From: a bacterium
GTDB taxonomy: Bacteria > Bacillota_I > Bacilli_A > Izemoplasmatales > Izemoplasmataceae
Assembly (NCBI GenBank): GCA_018400615.1
Contig: JAGYML010000005.1
Location: 1 to 45,066 of the forward strand
Reading direction: 5' to 3'
Length of the DNA stretch: 45,066 nucleotides
Positions 1 through 9,221 of the stretch are shown here, one piece after another. Every line of letters starts with the position of its first letter. The first letter of the stretch is position 1. Position numbers and translations under genes: made by a program. The notes under the pieces are model-generated. The model made no database searches. It saw nothing but the letters and a program-made list of their open reading frames with translations, and was not told the origin of the DNA.

Positions 1-1
1 T

Positions 2-1186
2 AAGTTCCGCCCTTGGATATTGATTGGGTCTTTTCTTAACAGCGTTATTTTGGTGATTATTTTTATGAATCCGGATTTGCCTGCGGATTCTCTTAGGATG
101 TATGCCTTTGTGACGGTGTTCTATACTTTATGGGGGATGTCTTATACCCTCATGGATATTCCATTTTGGAGTATGATTCCTGCACTCTCTCAATCACAAA
201 AGGAACGTGAGAGTATTACAGTACTGACAAGGCTATTCACCAGCATAGGGTTTTTCATTATTTCGGCTGGGTATTTGCAACTCTCAGAGATTTTAGGCGG
301 CGGTCAGAATGTCGATGCACAGATACAGGGTTTTTTCTTTTTAGCCCTTATTGTTTCTCTGGTGTTTTTCTTCAGTGAACTGTTGTTGGCGCTCAGAGTC
401 AAGGAAAACGTGGTCCTAAAAAAGGTCAACAAAGTCAGCCTTAAAAGAATGTTCAGTCTATTAAAAGGCAATGATCAGTTACTCGTGGTGATGATTGTGG
501 TGCTCATCTCCAATTTCGTTCTCTATATCACGAGTGGGATGGCAGTCTATTATATACTCTATGATATTGGTCGGCCCGCGCTCTTTGCGATATTCATTGG
601 GATTGGGGGTGCCTTGCAGGTTATTGGGTCACTTGTCTTTCCGCTTTTAAAAAGACGGTTTAACCGCAAACAGATTTTCAATTTCTCTGTTATCTTGCAA
701 ATCAGTGGCTTTGCGTTCCTGCTTATCAACGCTTTCTTTTTCACCAATGTACTTGAAATCACTATGCTGTTTGCATTTGGTGGATTCGTATTCATTGGAC
801 AAGGCTTGCAAATGGTGCTTCAGACTGTATTGGTATCCGATACTGTGGAATATGGAGAATACCATCAAAAAGAACGTTCTGAAGCCTTGGCTTTCAGTGT
901 ACAGACCTTCATTGTAAAACTGGCGATGGGCCTTAGTCTTGGGGTTATTGGAGTCGGACTCGAAATTTTCCAATTTGTGCCAACCATAGACGGTGTACGC
1001 CAGGCACAATCAGATATCACACTGATTGGGTTGCGCATTCTGATGTTTTTGATTCCAATAATCGGCTTGATCATCTCATTGAGTGTGTTTAATAAAAAGC
1101 ATGTACTGGATGAAGAAGCTTACGCGGACATTGTGGATAAGCTAAAGGAGCGTGACCGCTATGCAGAAAACGGCCTTGAACTTTGA
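2..1186 (+). CDS. GPH (MelB-like) sugar:cation symporter, 5'-truncated
   Basis: Integral membrane sugar symporter of the glycoside-pentoside-hexuronide family, which imports glycosides with Na+ or H+. The open frame runs to the window edge and the first visible residues (KFRPWILIG) match the conserved GPH loop after the first membrane helices, so the true start lies upstream and the TTG at 20 is an internal Leu codon. A second family signature (TLMDIPFWSMIPALS) follows near codon 50, and about nine hydrophobic helices remain. The last 26 bases overlap the GH2 gene, so the two are co-transcribed and the substrate is probably a beta-glycoside the GH2 enzyme cleaves. The coupling ion cannot be read from this fragment. 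Confidence 0.85.
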   Translation, partial: KFRPWILIGSFLNSVILVIIFMNPDLPADSLRMYAFVTVFYTLWGMSYTLMDIPFWSMIPALSQSQKERESITVLTRLFTSIGFFIISAGYLQLSEILGGGQNVDAQIQGFFFLALIVSLVFFFSELLLALRVKENVVLKKVNKVSLKRMFSLLKGNDQLLVVMIVVLISNFVLYITSGMAVYYILYDIGRPALFAIFIGIGGALQVIGSLVFPLLKRRFNRKQIFNFSVILQISGFAFLLINAFFFTNVLEITMLFAFGGFVFIGQGLQMVLQTVLVSDTVEYGEYHQKERSEALAFSVQTFIVKLAMGLSLGVIGVGLEIFQFVPTIDGVRQAQSDITLIGLRILMFLIPIIGLIISLSVFNKKHVLDEEAYADIVDKLKERDRYAENGLEL

Positions 1187-3479
1187 TTGGCACTTTAAAT
1201 CAGGCTTTGATGAGAATGATGTGGTGCACCCCATCTCTGCGCAATCAGTCAATTTGCCGCATACGGTGGAAACACTAAGCAAGAACTACTTTGATGAATC
1301 TCTGACTCAAGGGCTTTTTACTTATCAAAAAGCATTCACTTATGAGCTTGAAGAAAATCACCGTCTGTTCATTGAGTTCGAAGGTGTAATGAGTAAAGCC
1401 GATATTTATCTTAATGGTGAACATTTAAAGCACCATGTTGGAGGGTATACGGCTTTTAAAGTCGAACTTACTGACGCACTTGACAAGGAAAATCTTTTGA
1501 CGGTAAAAGTTGATTCAAGAGAAACCCCCGATCATCCACCCTTTGGAAATGTCATTGATTATCTGACGTATGGCGGCATCTACCGTGAAGTCTCCTTGAT
1601 TGAAACCAGAAGCGATGCAGTGGATTATGTATTGGTGGATGGCACTGAGAAAAACATGTCTATCCGAATGATCGTTTTGAAGCAACACAATACTTTGAAG
1701 GTTCGGTTGGATGTCTTGGATGAAACGTCTCTTGTAGAGAGTTTCAAAGCAACGATGCAAAACGATACATTAGCCATAGACGTTCCTCACAGTTTAACAC
1801 TTTGGACGCTTGAACATCCGAAGCTTTATACTTTGAAGATTTATCTGAATGGAGATTTCGCTTATGAGACCACTTTTGGTTTGCGCACTCTAAAAGTGGA
1901 TGCCCATCATTTTTATCTAAACGACGAGCCAATCTTTTTAAGAGGGTTGAACCGTCATCAATCCTATCCTTTTGTAGGGTATGCCATGCCTGCTTCAGCG
2001 CAAAGAAAAGATGCTGAGATACTCAAAGATGACCTTGGGGTAAACATCGTACGCAGTTCCCATTATCCGCCCAGTCGACATTTTCTTGATCGGTGTGATG
2101 AGATTGGCTTGCTGGTGTTCACTGAGTTGCCAGGCTGGCAACACATTGGGGATGAAACGTGGAAAGCGCAGGCGATTAAAGACCTTGAGTCACTGGCCAT
2201 TCACGATTACAACCATCCGAGTGTGGCCATCATCGGTACGCGGATAAATGAATCTCAAGACGACGCTCCCTTCTATAGACGTACCCGGGAGGCATTGAAG
2301 AACATTGATACATCGAGACCAACGGGAGGGGTACGCTTTTTTGGCAAGAGCGAATTGTATGAAGATATTTATACACTGAATGACTTCGTGCACAGGGGAA
2401 AAAACGAAGGGCTTTCCAAGAAGACGAAAATGACCAATAAAAACACCCCCTATCTTATTACCGAATACAATGGACACATGTTTCCAACAAAGGCTTTTGA
2501 TGATGAAATGAAGCGGGTTGAGCATGCCAAAAGACATTTCAAGGTATTGGACGACGCCTATCGAATGAAAGGGGTTATGGGCGCTATTGGATGGTGCATG
2601 AATGATTACAACACCCATAGTGAATTCGGCAGCAACGATCATATCTGTTACCACGGTGTACTTGATATGAACCGCCACACCAAATACGCAGCAGCAGTCT
2701 ATGCTTCTCAGAGAGACAAACCCTACATGAATGTGCTTTCCATGATGCATATTGGTGAAATACCCGGAGGGGAACTCAAAGAAGTGCTGGTCGCAACAAA
2801 CTGCGACAAGGTTGAGCTTTACAAGAATGATACGCTTATAGGAACGCACAAGCCTTCAAGAATGTATAAGCATCTTCCACATCCCCCTGTGATTATAAAC
2901 GATCTCATCGGCAATCAGATTGAGGTTCACGAGTCGTTTTCCAAAAGAGATGCTGCTCGTATAAAGGAGATTATGCTATATATGTTGCGTCATGGTTTAA
3001 AAATGCGACTCAAGCATAAACTTCAGTTTGCCTGGATTCTTTTCAAGTACAAAATGTCTTATGAGGATGCAGTGAAGCTCTATACGAAGTATGTAGGCGG
3101 CTGGGGTGAAAAAGCCACGCAATATACATTTAAAGGCTACAAGGATGGTGAGCTTGTCACAACCTGCTCAAAAGGCTCAAGCGACACCTATGGTTTGGCT
3201 TTGAGTGAAGACCAGAAGACACTGCATCATGACAAGACCTATGATGTGACACGGGTGAATATCGAACTCAAAAACAAGCATGGCGAACGGGCTTTCTATG
3301 CTCAGGAAGCCATTGAAGTGAAGACAGACGGACCTCTTGATGTGATTGGACCTGTAAAACGTCCACTTTCAGGGGGGATCGAAAGTATCTGGCTTAAAAC
3401 CTTGGGTAAAGGTAAGGCAAGTGTCACCGTGTCCAGTGAAAACTATGGCGTTCATAAGAGGGCTTTTGATATAGTGTGA
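1161..3479 (+). CDS. Glycoside hydrolase family 2 (beta-galactosidase/beta-glucuronidase type)
   Basis: Cytoplasmic GH2 retaining glycosidase of 772 residues with no signal peptide. Order: N-terminal sugar-binding jelly roll (about 1-150), Ig-like domain (about 150-245), TIM barrel (about 245-530), then C-terminal beta-rich domains. The general acid/base is E364 in GTRINES and the nucleophile is E435 in ITEYNG, both intact. RGLNRHQSYP is the usual entry to the GH2 barrel. I chose ATG 1161 because AAAGGAG at 1144-1150 lies 10 bases upstream; a GTG at 1152 is too close. It overlaps the symporter gene by 26 bases, suggesting hydrolysis of the imported glycoside. The exact sugar (galactose, glucose, glucuronate, mannose) is not determinable by eye. 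Confidence 0.9.
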   Translation: MQKTALNFDWHFKSGFDENDVVHPISAQSVNLPHTVETLSKNYFDESLTQGLFTYQKAFTYELEENHRLFIEFEGVMSKADIYLNGEHLKHHVGGYTAFKVELTDALDKENLLTVKVDSRETPDHPPFGNVIDYLTYGGIYREVSLIETRSDAVDYVLVDGTEKNMSIRMIVLKQHNTLKVRLDVLDETSLVESFKATMQNDTLAIDVPHSLTLWTLEHPKLYTLKIYLNGDFAYETTFGLRTLKVDAHHFYLNDEPIFLRGLNRHQSYPFVGYAMPASAQRKDAEILKDDLGVNIVRSSHYPPSRHFLDRCDEIGLLVFTELPGWQHIGDETWKAQAIKDLESLAIHDYNHPSVAIIGTRINESQDDAPFYRRTREALKNIDTSRPTGGVRFFGKSELYEDIYTLNDFVHRGKNEGLSKKTKMTNKNTPYLITEYNGHMFPTKAFDDEMKRVEHAKRHFKVLDDAYRMKGVMGAIGWCMNDYNTHSEFGSNDHICYHGVLDMNRHTKYAAAVYASQRDKPYMNVLSMMHIGEIPGGELKEVLVATNCDKVELYKNDTLIGTHKPSRMYKHLPHPPVIINDLIGNQIEVHESFSKRDAARIKEIMLYMLRHGLKMRLKHKLQFAWILFKYKMSYEDAVKLYTKYVGGWGEKATQYTFKGYKDGELVTTCSKGSSDTYGLALSEDQKTLHHDKTYDVTRVNIELKNKHGERAFYAQEAIEVKTDGPLDVIGPVKRPLSGGIESIWLKTLGKGKASVTVSSENYGVHKRAFDIV

Positions 3480-3563
3480 ATAGATAATTAGCCCCTCAAA
3501 ATAAGGATTTCCAATCTATAATATTTTTTAGGACAATCGTTAGTTTACAATAAAAAAATGCAA

Positions 3564-3597
3564 ATAAAAAACCCAATCAAGTATTGGGTTTTTTTAA
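3564..3597. terminator. Bidirectional intrinsic terminator
   Basis: Stem CCCAAT (3572-3577) / ATTGGG (3583-3588) with A-runs on the left and T-runs on the right, so it can stop both the GH2 transcript and the converging GGDEF transcript. Confidence 0.85.
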
Positions 3598-3609
3598 AAT
3601 TTCATTGAA

Positions 3610-4722
3610 TTATTCAGTGAGGCTTTTCTTTTGTTTTTCTTTATTTGAATACATTGAGGACTCTGCCTGTTCCAGCAACGAGTAGATATTCTGATCAACG
3701 GAGTGTTTGAAAGAGGCCCCTACAGCGAAGTCCATTTCAATATCACCGATGGTATTGCTCCTGCCATAATCAATAATGGCATTCTTGTAATGGTGGGTTT
3801 GTTCAAGTGTTGAATTGTAAAAAATCACGATGAATTCATCCCCGCCAAAACGGCATATTACCCCTTTGTCCTTGACCAGGGTTTCCAAAATACGTGTAAC
3901 CTCAACCAATATGTCATCCCCTTTGCGATGACCTAAGGTGTCATTGACCTGTTTAAAATTATTTAAATCTATAAACAGCAATCCGATATGAATCAAATTA
4001 TCAGATTCTATTTGATCAAAAGCTTCATTCATGAATAAACGGTTGTGTATATCCGTCAAGGGATCATGATAAACCATGTATTCCAATTTGTTTTGCAAAG
4101 TTAGGAAGTCCTCTTTTTGAGTTTGAAAATGAACTTGAATTAAGGACATCCCCATAAACAATCCTAGCATGCCAAGGATGATGTAGCCCCAGGGTAAAAC
4201 CCATGACTGGGTTGCCAAGAAAGGGTAAAAGAATGAAACAATGGCAAAGACAATGATGGTTGAGCCTGTCACTTTGCTCAATATATCCTCTTTTTTGAAA
4301 AACTCAAGTCCGCCAATTAACAAAAACATAGAGGCAGTAATGAAGGCCAGCACAATAGACCAGGCGACCCAATAAGTCAAAATAGTCAACAACCCAATTG
4401 TAAAATAAGCCAACACCAAAACGAATTTAGTAAAGCGCGGTCTGTTAAATTCTAAAAACAGGGCACTTGCCGATAAAAACAGATAACTGTAACTGACAAT
4501 GAGTAATGAATAGAGTCCAAATAATAACGCTATGTCAAAATACAATGCAAAAAACAAGAATTCATAGGCAAAAGATAGCATTAGCCACGCCAATACAAAC
4601 TTTTTCAAGTACAGTTGCTTATTCAAAAAGTACAAGTAATAGAAGAATACCGTTAAAAAGAACGCACCCGAAAAATAAGCGATGGTAATTCCGATTAACA
4701 TTTCCAAACCATTCTCTAACAT
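3610..4722 (-). CDS. Membrane-anchored GGDEF diguanylate cyclase
   Basis: Makes the second messenger c-di-GMP from two GTP. The N-terminal half (about 1-205) has seven or eight hydrophobic helices with no recognised ligand-binding motif. A GGDEF domain follows (about 210-365): DPLTDIHNR is the family entry, FIDLNNFKQVND the metal/nucleotide loop, and residues 293-297 are an intact GGDEF signature within CRFGGDEFIV. The RxxD inhibitory site expected five residues before it is absent (KDKG), so product inhibition through that site is unlikely. No EAL or HD-GYP domain is in the window. The start is ATG 4722, preceded by AAAGGGAGGG. It stands alone, converging on GH2 and diverging from thpR. Confidence 0.9.
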   Translation of the reverse strand: MLENGLEMLIGITIAYFSGAFFLTVFFYYLYFLNKQLYLKKFVLAWLMLSFAYEFLFFALYFDIALLFGLYSLLIVSYSYLFLSASALFLEFNRPRFTKFVLVLAYFTIGLLTILTYWVAWSIVLAFITASMFLLIGGLEFFKKEDILSKVTGSTIIVFAIVSFFYPFLATQSWVLPWGYIILGMLGLFMGMSLIQVHFQTQKEDFLTLQNKLEYMVYHDPLTDIHNRLFMNEAFDQIESDNLIHIGLLFIDLNNFKQVNDTLGHRKGDDILVEVTRILETLVKDKGVICRFGGDEFIVIFYNSTLEQTHHYKNAIIDYGRSNTIGDIEMDFAVGASFKHSVDQNIYSLLEQAESSMYSNKEKQKKSLTE

Positions 4723-4757
4723 TGTTAGCCCTCCCTTTGGGAGTTACCTGTGATTTT

Positions 4758-4766
4758 AGTATACCA
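4758..4766 (-). promoter_or_regulatory. Extended -10 promoter for the GGDEF gene
   Basis: On the minus strand this reads TGGTATACT, an extended -10 hexamer, 36 bases before the ATG at 4722. No good -35 is seen. Confidence 0.5.
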
Positions 4767-4910
4767 TACTTATTTATAAGTTAGAGTCCTTTAATTAAAG
4801 ACACTGAATGAATCAAATAAAAAACTGAACTGTAAAATTCTGAGTGTTCGCAATAGAAGGAGTCTTTTCAAGCCAAAATCAGACGCTTATGAAGCATGTA
4901 AATCAAGCCA

Positions 4911-4919
4911 TGGTATAAT
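4911..4919 (+). promoter_or_regulatory. Extended -10 promoter for thpR
   Basis: TGGTATAAT lies 26 bases before the ATG at 4945. The -35 region is poor, as expected for an extended -10 promoter. The same TGGTATAAT string occurs before lacI. Confidence 0.6.
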
Positions 4920-4944
4920 AAAATATATCGTTAGGAGGCGTTTG

Positions 4945-5481
4945 ATGCACTATTTCATTGCACTGGATTTTGATGAAGAATCATGTGAGACAATTCACAG
5001 TTATGCAGCCTTGTTAAAATCTCAAGCCAAAAAGGCCAGGTGTGTAAGAAAACCTCAAATCCATCTCACACTGTCGTTTTTGGGTAAGCTTGAAAACAAT
5101 GAATTAAACAAGGTAAAAAGAATTGTAAAAGGAATTGAACAGTCTGATTTTGTGTTGGAATTCAACCATGTATCTTTTTTTGAGCCCCGTAAAGGAGGGG
5201 TGATTGTATGGGTCGGCCCTACTGAAAATACCGCACTCAAGCATCTTCATGCGTATTTGACAAAGGCATTGAAGAACGCAAATTTAACAGTTGATGACAG
5301 ACCTTTCATACCCCATGTGACATTGGCTAGAGATGTTCGAATCAGTCAGGAAAGGTTCCTCGATTTCAAAAATTCTTTCAAGCCCTTTACCTTGTCGGTT
5401 AACTCAATGAGTCTTGTGTGTTCGTCTTTTAAAGAGGGTCAAGTCACTCATACACCAGTGGTCAGGATACCTTTGAAATAA
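4945..5481 (+). CDS. thpR: RNA 2',3'-cyclic phosphodiesterase (2H/LigT family)
   Basis: Cytosolic 2H phosphoesterase of 178 residues, the usual ThpR length. Members open 2',3'-cyclic phosphates on RNA ends and can join 2'-5' linked tRNA halves in vitro. Both catalytic HxT motifs are present: H40-L-T42 (HLTLSFLG) and H124-V-T126 (HVTLARD). The first beta strand (MHYFIALDF) is typical. ATG 4945 is preferred over TTG 4942 because AGGAGG ends six bases upstream. It is a single gene between divergent and downstream promoters, with no functional link to the neighbouring glycosidases evident. Confidence 0.88.
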   Translation: MHYFIALDFDEESCETIHSYAALLKSQAKKARCVRKPQIHLTLSFLGKLENNELNKVKRIVKGIEQSDFVLEFNHVSFFEPRKGGVIVWVGPTENTALKHLHAYLTKALKNANLTVDDRPFIPHVTLARDVRISQERFLDFKNSFKPFTLSVNSMSLVCSSFKEGQVTHTPVVRIPLK

Positions 5482-5560
5482 GCACGTAAAACAATACGAC
5501 CGGTTAACTATTTTTCTTCTGATTTACCAAATGCTTATTTTTTTCAATATTTATCTATGC

Positions 5561-5583
5561 TATAATAACACCGAAAACGTTTT
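5561..5583 (+). promoter_or_regulatory. GH3 promoter -10 and palindromic operator
   Basis: TATAAT at 5561-5566 is followed by the perfect palindrome AAAACGTTTT at 5574-5583, sitting on the expected transcription start. A CG-centred palindrome here fits a LacI/GalR-family operator; it also matches the core of the CcpA cre consensus but not its ends. An ACCGGT core at 5499-5504, resembling the sites at 9130 and 14422, lies about 75 bases upstream. Confidence 0.5.
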
Positions 5584-5606
5584 AGTGATGAATCGGAGGA
5601 GATAGG

Positions 5607-7811
5607 ATGAAGAAGATACCATTGAATGAAAAGATCAAATTGACCAGTGGGCAAGCCAACTGGCATTTTTTTGAAAGTGATAATATTGACGGGCGAAAAA
5701 TCAATGTGGCAGATGGACCACACGGGGTAAGAGTGTATGGAAAACCTGTTGAAGGTGGCGACTTTTTAAGCAAACGTTATTTGGAACCTACCACCTTGTT
5801 TCCATGTGCTTCCGCAATGGCCTCGACTTGGAACAAAACCCTGATTGAAGAAGTAGGACGCTCAATCGGAAGGGAATGCCGCCACCATCGAGTAGATGTG
5901 TTGTTGGGCCCAGGCATGAACTTGAAACGCAGTCCACTTGGTGGACGCAATTTCGAGTATTACAGTGAAGACCCTTATCTTACGAGTGAGATGGGGCAGG
6001 GTTTTGTAAAAGGTGTTCAATCGGAAAACGTAGGGGCTTGCATAAAACACTACGGTTTGAATGAGCAAGAAACCATGCGCCGGTTTGTGGATGTAAAGGT
6101 TGATGAGCGGACCATGCATGAGCTGTACCTTTATCCCTTTTACAAAGTCATCAGGAAAGTCAATCCATGGATGATCATGAGCAGCTACAACAAACTAATG
6201 GGGGAGTATGCTTCTGAATCTTCCTATTTGCTTCAGGACATACTTCGCAGGCAGTGGGCATACGACGGTGTGGTTGTCTCTGACTGGGGAGCCGTACAAG
6301 ACAAAGTGAAGTCAATCAAGAATGGCATGAACATAGAAATGCCTGGCCCCTCTTCTTTTGAAGAGGACGTGAAGGAAGCCTTGAACAACGGAACCCTGAG
6401 TGAAAGGGAACTGGATGACAGTCTTAAACCTTTGTTTGATTTGCACGAAAAGGTCAAACCGATTGAAAAACTTGAGACCATTGATCTTGAGAAGCATCAT
6501 GAAGTGGCAAGGAAAGTCGCAAGTGAAGCCATCGTATTGCTTGAAAACGATGGCATTCTCCCCATAAACGATCCATCATTGGAAGTCGGTATCATCGGCC
6601 AGTTTGCGAAAGAACCAAGAACCAATGGCGGTGGGAGTGCCACAGTAAAACCTTACATTCAGGAAATCCCTTATGATGAATTCTCCAAGGTATTCAAAAA
6701 TACCGCTTATGCAAAAGGGTATCAGGAAAATGATACTTCAGAAGCGCTGTTGAATGAAGCTGTACGTGTTGCAAGAGAAAGTGAACTTGTTTTTTTCTTT
6801 ACTGGAACTACAGAAATTATAGAAACCGAGGGCAAAGACCGTGACCATATGGGCTTGCCTAAAGGTCACTTGGAAGTATTTGAGGCAATCCGAAAGGTCA
6901 ATGAAAACATCGTTGTCATTTTAAGTAATGGAAGTGCACTTGACTTGCGTGGCATCATTCCAAATAGCCGTGCCATACTTGAAACTTGGTTTTTGGGAGG
7001 AGCTGCCGCGAAAGCTACTGTAGACATAGTGACGGGGAAGATAAGTCCGAGTGGTAGATTGCAAGAGACATTCCCTTTAAAACTTGAACATACGCCACAT
7101 TATGCTACATTTCCCCCCATGGTGAGTGTCGATTATCACCATGACCTTATCATGAATGGTTACCGTTATTATGATACGCATGAGTATGATGTGCTTTATC
7201 CATTTGGCTATGGCTTGGGTTATGCAACTATCATCTATAAGGCTATTAAATGGTCAGTGGACACTTCAAACGAATCAGCATTCGTAAAAATAGAGGCAAC
7301 CCTGGAAAATGCTAGTAATATAGATACCTATGAAACTCTACAGGTCTATATCGGCGCTTCCATCCAACAAGTGGTTAAACCGAAAAAGGAATTAAAAGGT
7401 TTTGAAAAGGTATGGCTGCCAGCGAAAAAAACAAAAACCGTACACATCACGCTACCTCTTGAATCATTTGAAACATACAGTGAAACACACCATGGATTTG
7501 TGGTGTATAATGGAAACTATGAAATTAGTGTAGGGCGTCACAGTCGTGCAATCCATGATACATTTGAAGTGAAGATTGAGGATCACACCAATTATGCACC
7601 CTGCATAACCTTTGAGTACCCTGTTAAATTTCTTGAGCTTTATTATCCAAAATGGTACACATTCCTAGAAGATAATTTCAGAAAGCTCTGGTGGCATGAA
7701 AAAGAAGAACCTATATGGAGAATGCTAGATCGTTACAAACGGCATCAAAATGTTGATGAGAAAACTATGGAAACCCTGATCAAGCAAATAAAAGCAGATA
7801 TAGAAGTTTAG
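5607..7811 (+). CDS. Glycoside hydrolase family 3 beta-glucosidase
   Basis: Cytoplasmic GH3 exo-glycosidase of 734 residues that removes terminal beta-glucose or a related sugar. The TIM-barrel domain (about 1-290) contains GPGMNLKRSPLGGRNFEYY, KHYGLNEQE and the nucleophile D226 in VVVSDWGAV. The alpha/beta sandwich (about 310-500) carries GGGSA and the DRDHMGLP loop, and a fibronectin III-like domain (about 540-665) ends before a short charged tail. No signal peptide is present. It starts at ATG 5607 behind GGAGGA. It is followed by a terminator and lacI, so it is probably monocistronic but under the same sugar control as the GH94/ABC genes. Linkage specificity is not readable by eye. Confidence 0.92.
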   Translation: MKKIPLNEKIKLTSGQANWHFFESDNIDGRKINVADGPHGVRVYGKPVEGGDFLSKRYLEPTTLFPCASAMASTWNKTLIEEVGRSIGRECRHHRVDVLLGPGMNLKRSPLGGRNFEYYSEDPYLTSEMGQGFVKGVQSENVGACIKHYGLNEQETMRRFVDVKVDERTMHELYLYPFYKVIRKVNPWMIMSSYNKLMGEYASESSYLLQDILRRQWAYDGVVVSDWGAVQDKVKSIKNGMNIEMPGPSSFEEDVKEALNNGTLSERELDDSLKPLFDLHEKVKPIEKLETIDLEKHHEVARKVASEAIVLLENDGILPINDPSLEVGIIGQFAKEPRTNGGGSATVKPYIQEIPYDEFSKVFKNTAYAKGYQENDTSEALLNEAVRVARESELVFFFTGTTEIIETEGKDRDHMGLPKGHLEVFEAIRKVNENIVVILSNGSALDLRGIIPNSRAILETWFLGGAAAKATVDIVTGKISPSGRLQETFPLKLEHTPHYATFPPMVSVDYHHDLIMNGYRYYDTHEYDVLYPFGYGLGYATIIYKAIKWSVDTSNESAFVKIEATLENASNIDTYETLQVYIGASIQQVVKPKKELKGFEKVWLPAKKTKTVHITLPLESFETYSETHHGFVVYNGNYEISVGRHSRAIHDTFEVKIEDHTNYAPCITFEYPVKFLELYYPKWYTFLEDNFRKLWWHEKEEPIWRMLDRYKRHQNVDEKTMETLIKQIKADIEV

Positions 7812-7834
7812 TGTTTTTTTACAATTTATCAGCA

Positions 7835-7867
7835 AGTGGGACAGGTACACTCCGGTCCCACTTTTTT
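7835..7867 (+). terminator. Intrinsic terminator after the GH3 gene
   Basis: Stem AGTGGGAC (7835-7842) pairs with GTCCCACT (7855-7862), followed by T6. Confidence 0.85.
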
Positions 7868-7977
7868 GGTTCAGGGATTGTCCATGTTTTGGCCTCAAAA
7901 CAAACCTTGCAATCTGCTAGCCTTTAGCAGGGGGTTTTAATTCATGTGTCCATGTTGGATGAGGATTATTGACTTGC

Positions 7978-7989
7978 AAAGCGCGCTTT
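7978..7989. promoter_or_regulatory. Perfect 12-bp palindrome upstream of lacI
   Basis: AAAGCGCGCTTT is self-complementary and lies just after a TTGACT hexamer (7969-7974), about 70 bases before lacI. It could be an autoregulatory or catabolite-control site; no binding protein is assigned. Nothing else coding is seen in 7868-8056. Confidence 0.4.
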
Positions 7990-8025
7990 TAGCTGGAATA
8001 GGGGGATGCGATTTCCATAGAATTG

Positions 8026-8034
8026 TGGTATAAT
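8026..8034 (+). promoter_or_regulatory. Extended -10 promoter for lacI
   Basis: TGGTATAAT occurs 22 bases before the lacI ATG, identical to the element before thpR. There is no clear -35. Confidence 0.6.
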
Positions 8035-8056
8035 ATACAGGATTTGGAGGTCTATT

Positions 8057-9076
8057 ATGGGAAAAACAATCTACGATATTGCCAAAGAACTAAACGTTGC
8101 ACCATCTACGGTTTCCAAGGCATTGAACGATCGAAGTGGCATCAGTGACAGAATGCGAAAAAAAATACAAAAATATGCCGATGAAGTACGGTATTATGCC
8201 AATTCAAATGCATCCAAACTGAAAACGAAAAAAAGCTATTCGATTGGTGTCATTTATTCCGAAGATTTGGATATAGGACTTGAACATTACTTCTTCTCAA
8301 GCATCCTTCAAAGCTTTAAGACTTACGCGGAATCCAAAGGCTATGAAATCACATTTGTGATTACGAACCTCGGAAACCGGAAAATAAGCTACCTCGATTT
8401 CTGCAGACAAAAAAACATTGACGGTGTTTACATCGTCACAAGTGTACCAGGCGACCCTCACCTCGCTGAACTCGTCGAATCCGATGTGGCCTGCGTAACC
8501 ACGGATATCTATTACGAAAATCTCTTTACAGTCATCAGTGACAATATCGAGGGGTCTAAAAAAGCCGTTGATTATCTTCATCAAGTGGGACATAAATCCA
8601 TTGGTATAGTGACAGAATCCCATTATTCTCCCGCGGCACGCGAGAGACTTGAAGGCTATAAAGAAGCCATGAATAAACACGGTCTTACAATAAATGATAA
8701 CTATATTATTGAATCGGCATTTTATTCGTTCGCAAGCGGATATGAAGCCGGCAAAAGGTTTTTGAACCTGAAAGATAGACCTACAGCCATGTTCATCGTG
8801 GCTGATATTGTCGCAATGGGCTTTATCAAGGCACTTAAGGATGAAGGTCTCAAAGTCCCTGAAGACGTATCGGTTATCGGCTTTGATGATATCCCCTTTT
8901 CAGAACATTTCGAACCCCGCCTTACCACTGTGAGTCAGGATACGAAAACTCTTGGTGAAAAAGCAGCCGATAAATTGATTCAATTGATGAATGAAAAAGA
9001 GGATCAGCGAACCGGAGTTGAAAAAATTCCTGTGGATTTAATCGTTCGCGATTCGGTAGAAAGTCCCAAACGGTAG
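8057..9076 (+). CDS. LacI/GalR-family sugar-responsive repressor
   Basis: DNA-binding regulator of 339 residues. The N-terminal helix-turn-helix and hinge (TIYDIAKELNVAPSTVSKAL, residues 4-23) is typical, followed by a periplasmic-binding-protein-like effector domain (about 60-335; GVIYSEDL, VSVIGFDDIPFSEHF, LTTVSQD). ATG 8057 is preceded by GGAGG at 8046-8050. It lies between the GH3 and GH94/ABC transcription units and is the obvious candidate to bind the CG-centred palindromes at 5574, 9130 and 14422-14477, probably released by a beta-gluco-oligosaccharide or its breakdown product. The effector is inferred from context only. Confidence 0.93.
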   Translation: MGKTIYDIAKELNVAPSTVSKALNDRSGISDRMRKKIQKYADEVRYYANSNASKLKTKKSYSIGVIYSEDLDIGLEHYFFSSILQSFKTYAESKGYEITFVITNLGNRKISYLDFCRQKNIDGVYIVTSVPGDPHLAELVESDVACVTTDIYYENLFTVISDNIEGSKKAVDYLHQVGHKSIGIVTESHYSPAARERLEGYKEAMNKHGLTINDNYIIESAFYSFASGYEAGKRFLNLKDRPTAMFIVADIVAMGFIKALKDEGLKVPEDVSVIGFDDIPFSEHFEPRLTTVSQDTKTLGEKAADKLIQLMNEKEDQRTGVEKIPVDLIVRDSVESPKR

Positions 9077-9095
9077 CCATGGCTACCGTTTTTTT
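9069..9095 (+). terminator. Intrinsic terminator overlapping the lacI stop codon
   Basis: The perfect 18-base palindrome CGGTAGCCATGGCTACCG (9071-9088) is followed by T7. The lacI TAG stop (9074-9076) lies inside the stem. Confidence 0.85.
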
Positions 9096-9122
9096 AATGC
9101 AAAAAGAAAAATAAATTAGTCC

Positions 9123-9151
9123 TTTACGGAAACCGGTTTTTGTATTATAAT
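9123..9151 (+). promoter_or_regulatory. GH94/ABC operon promoter with operator in the spacer
   Basis: -35 TTTACG (9123-9128), 17-base spacer, -10 TATAAT (9146-9151). The perfect palindrome AAACCGGTTT (9130-9139) fills the spacer, so a bound repressor would block RNA polymerase. Related sites precede the binding-protein gene. Confidence 0.65.
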
Positions 9152-9221
9152 GGCTTTATGTTAAGGCTTGCATACAAATGTGTTTTTTACAGTCATTTCA
9201 AACGGAACGGAGTTAAAAATT

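Noticed and set aside
2190-2849. 219-codon open frame antisense to the GH2 gene
   Set aside because: It lies wholly over conserved GH2 barrel sequence, has no protein-like motif and no convincing ribosome binding site.
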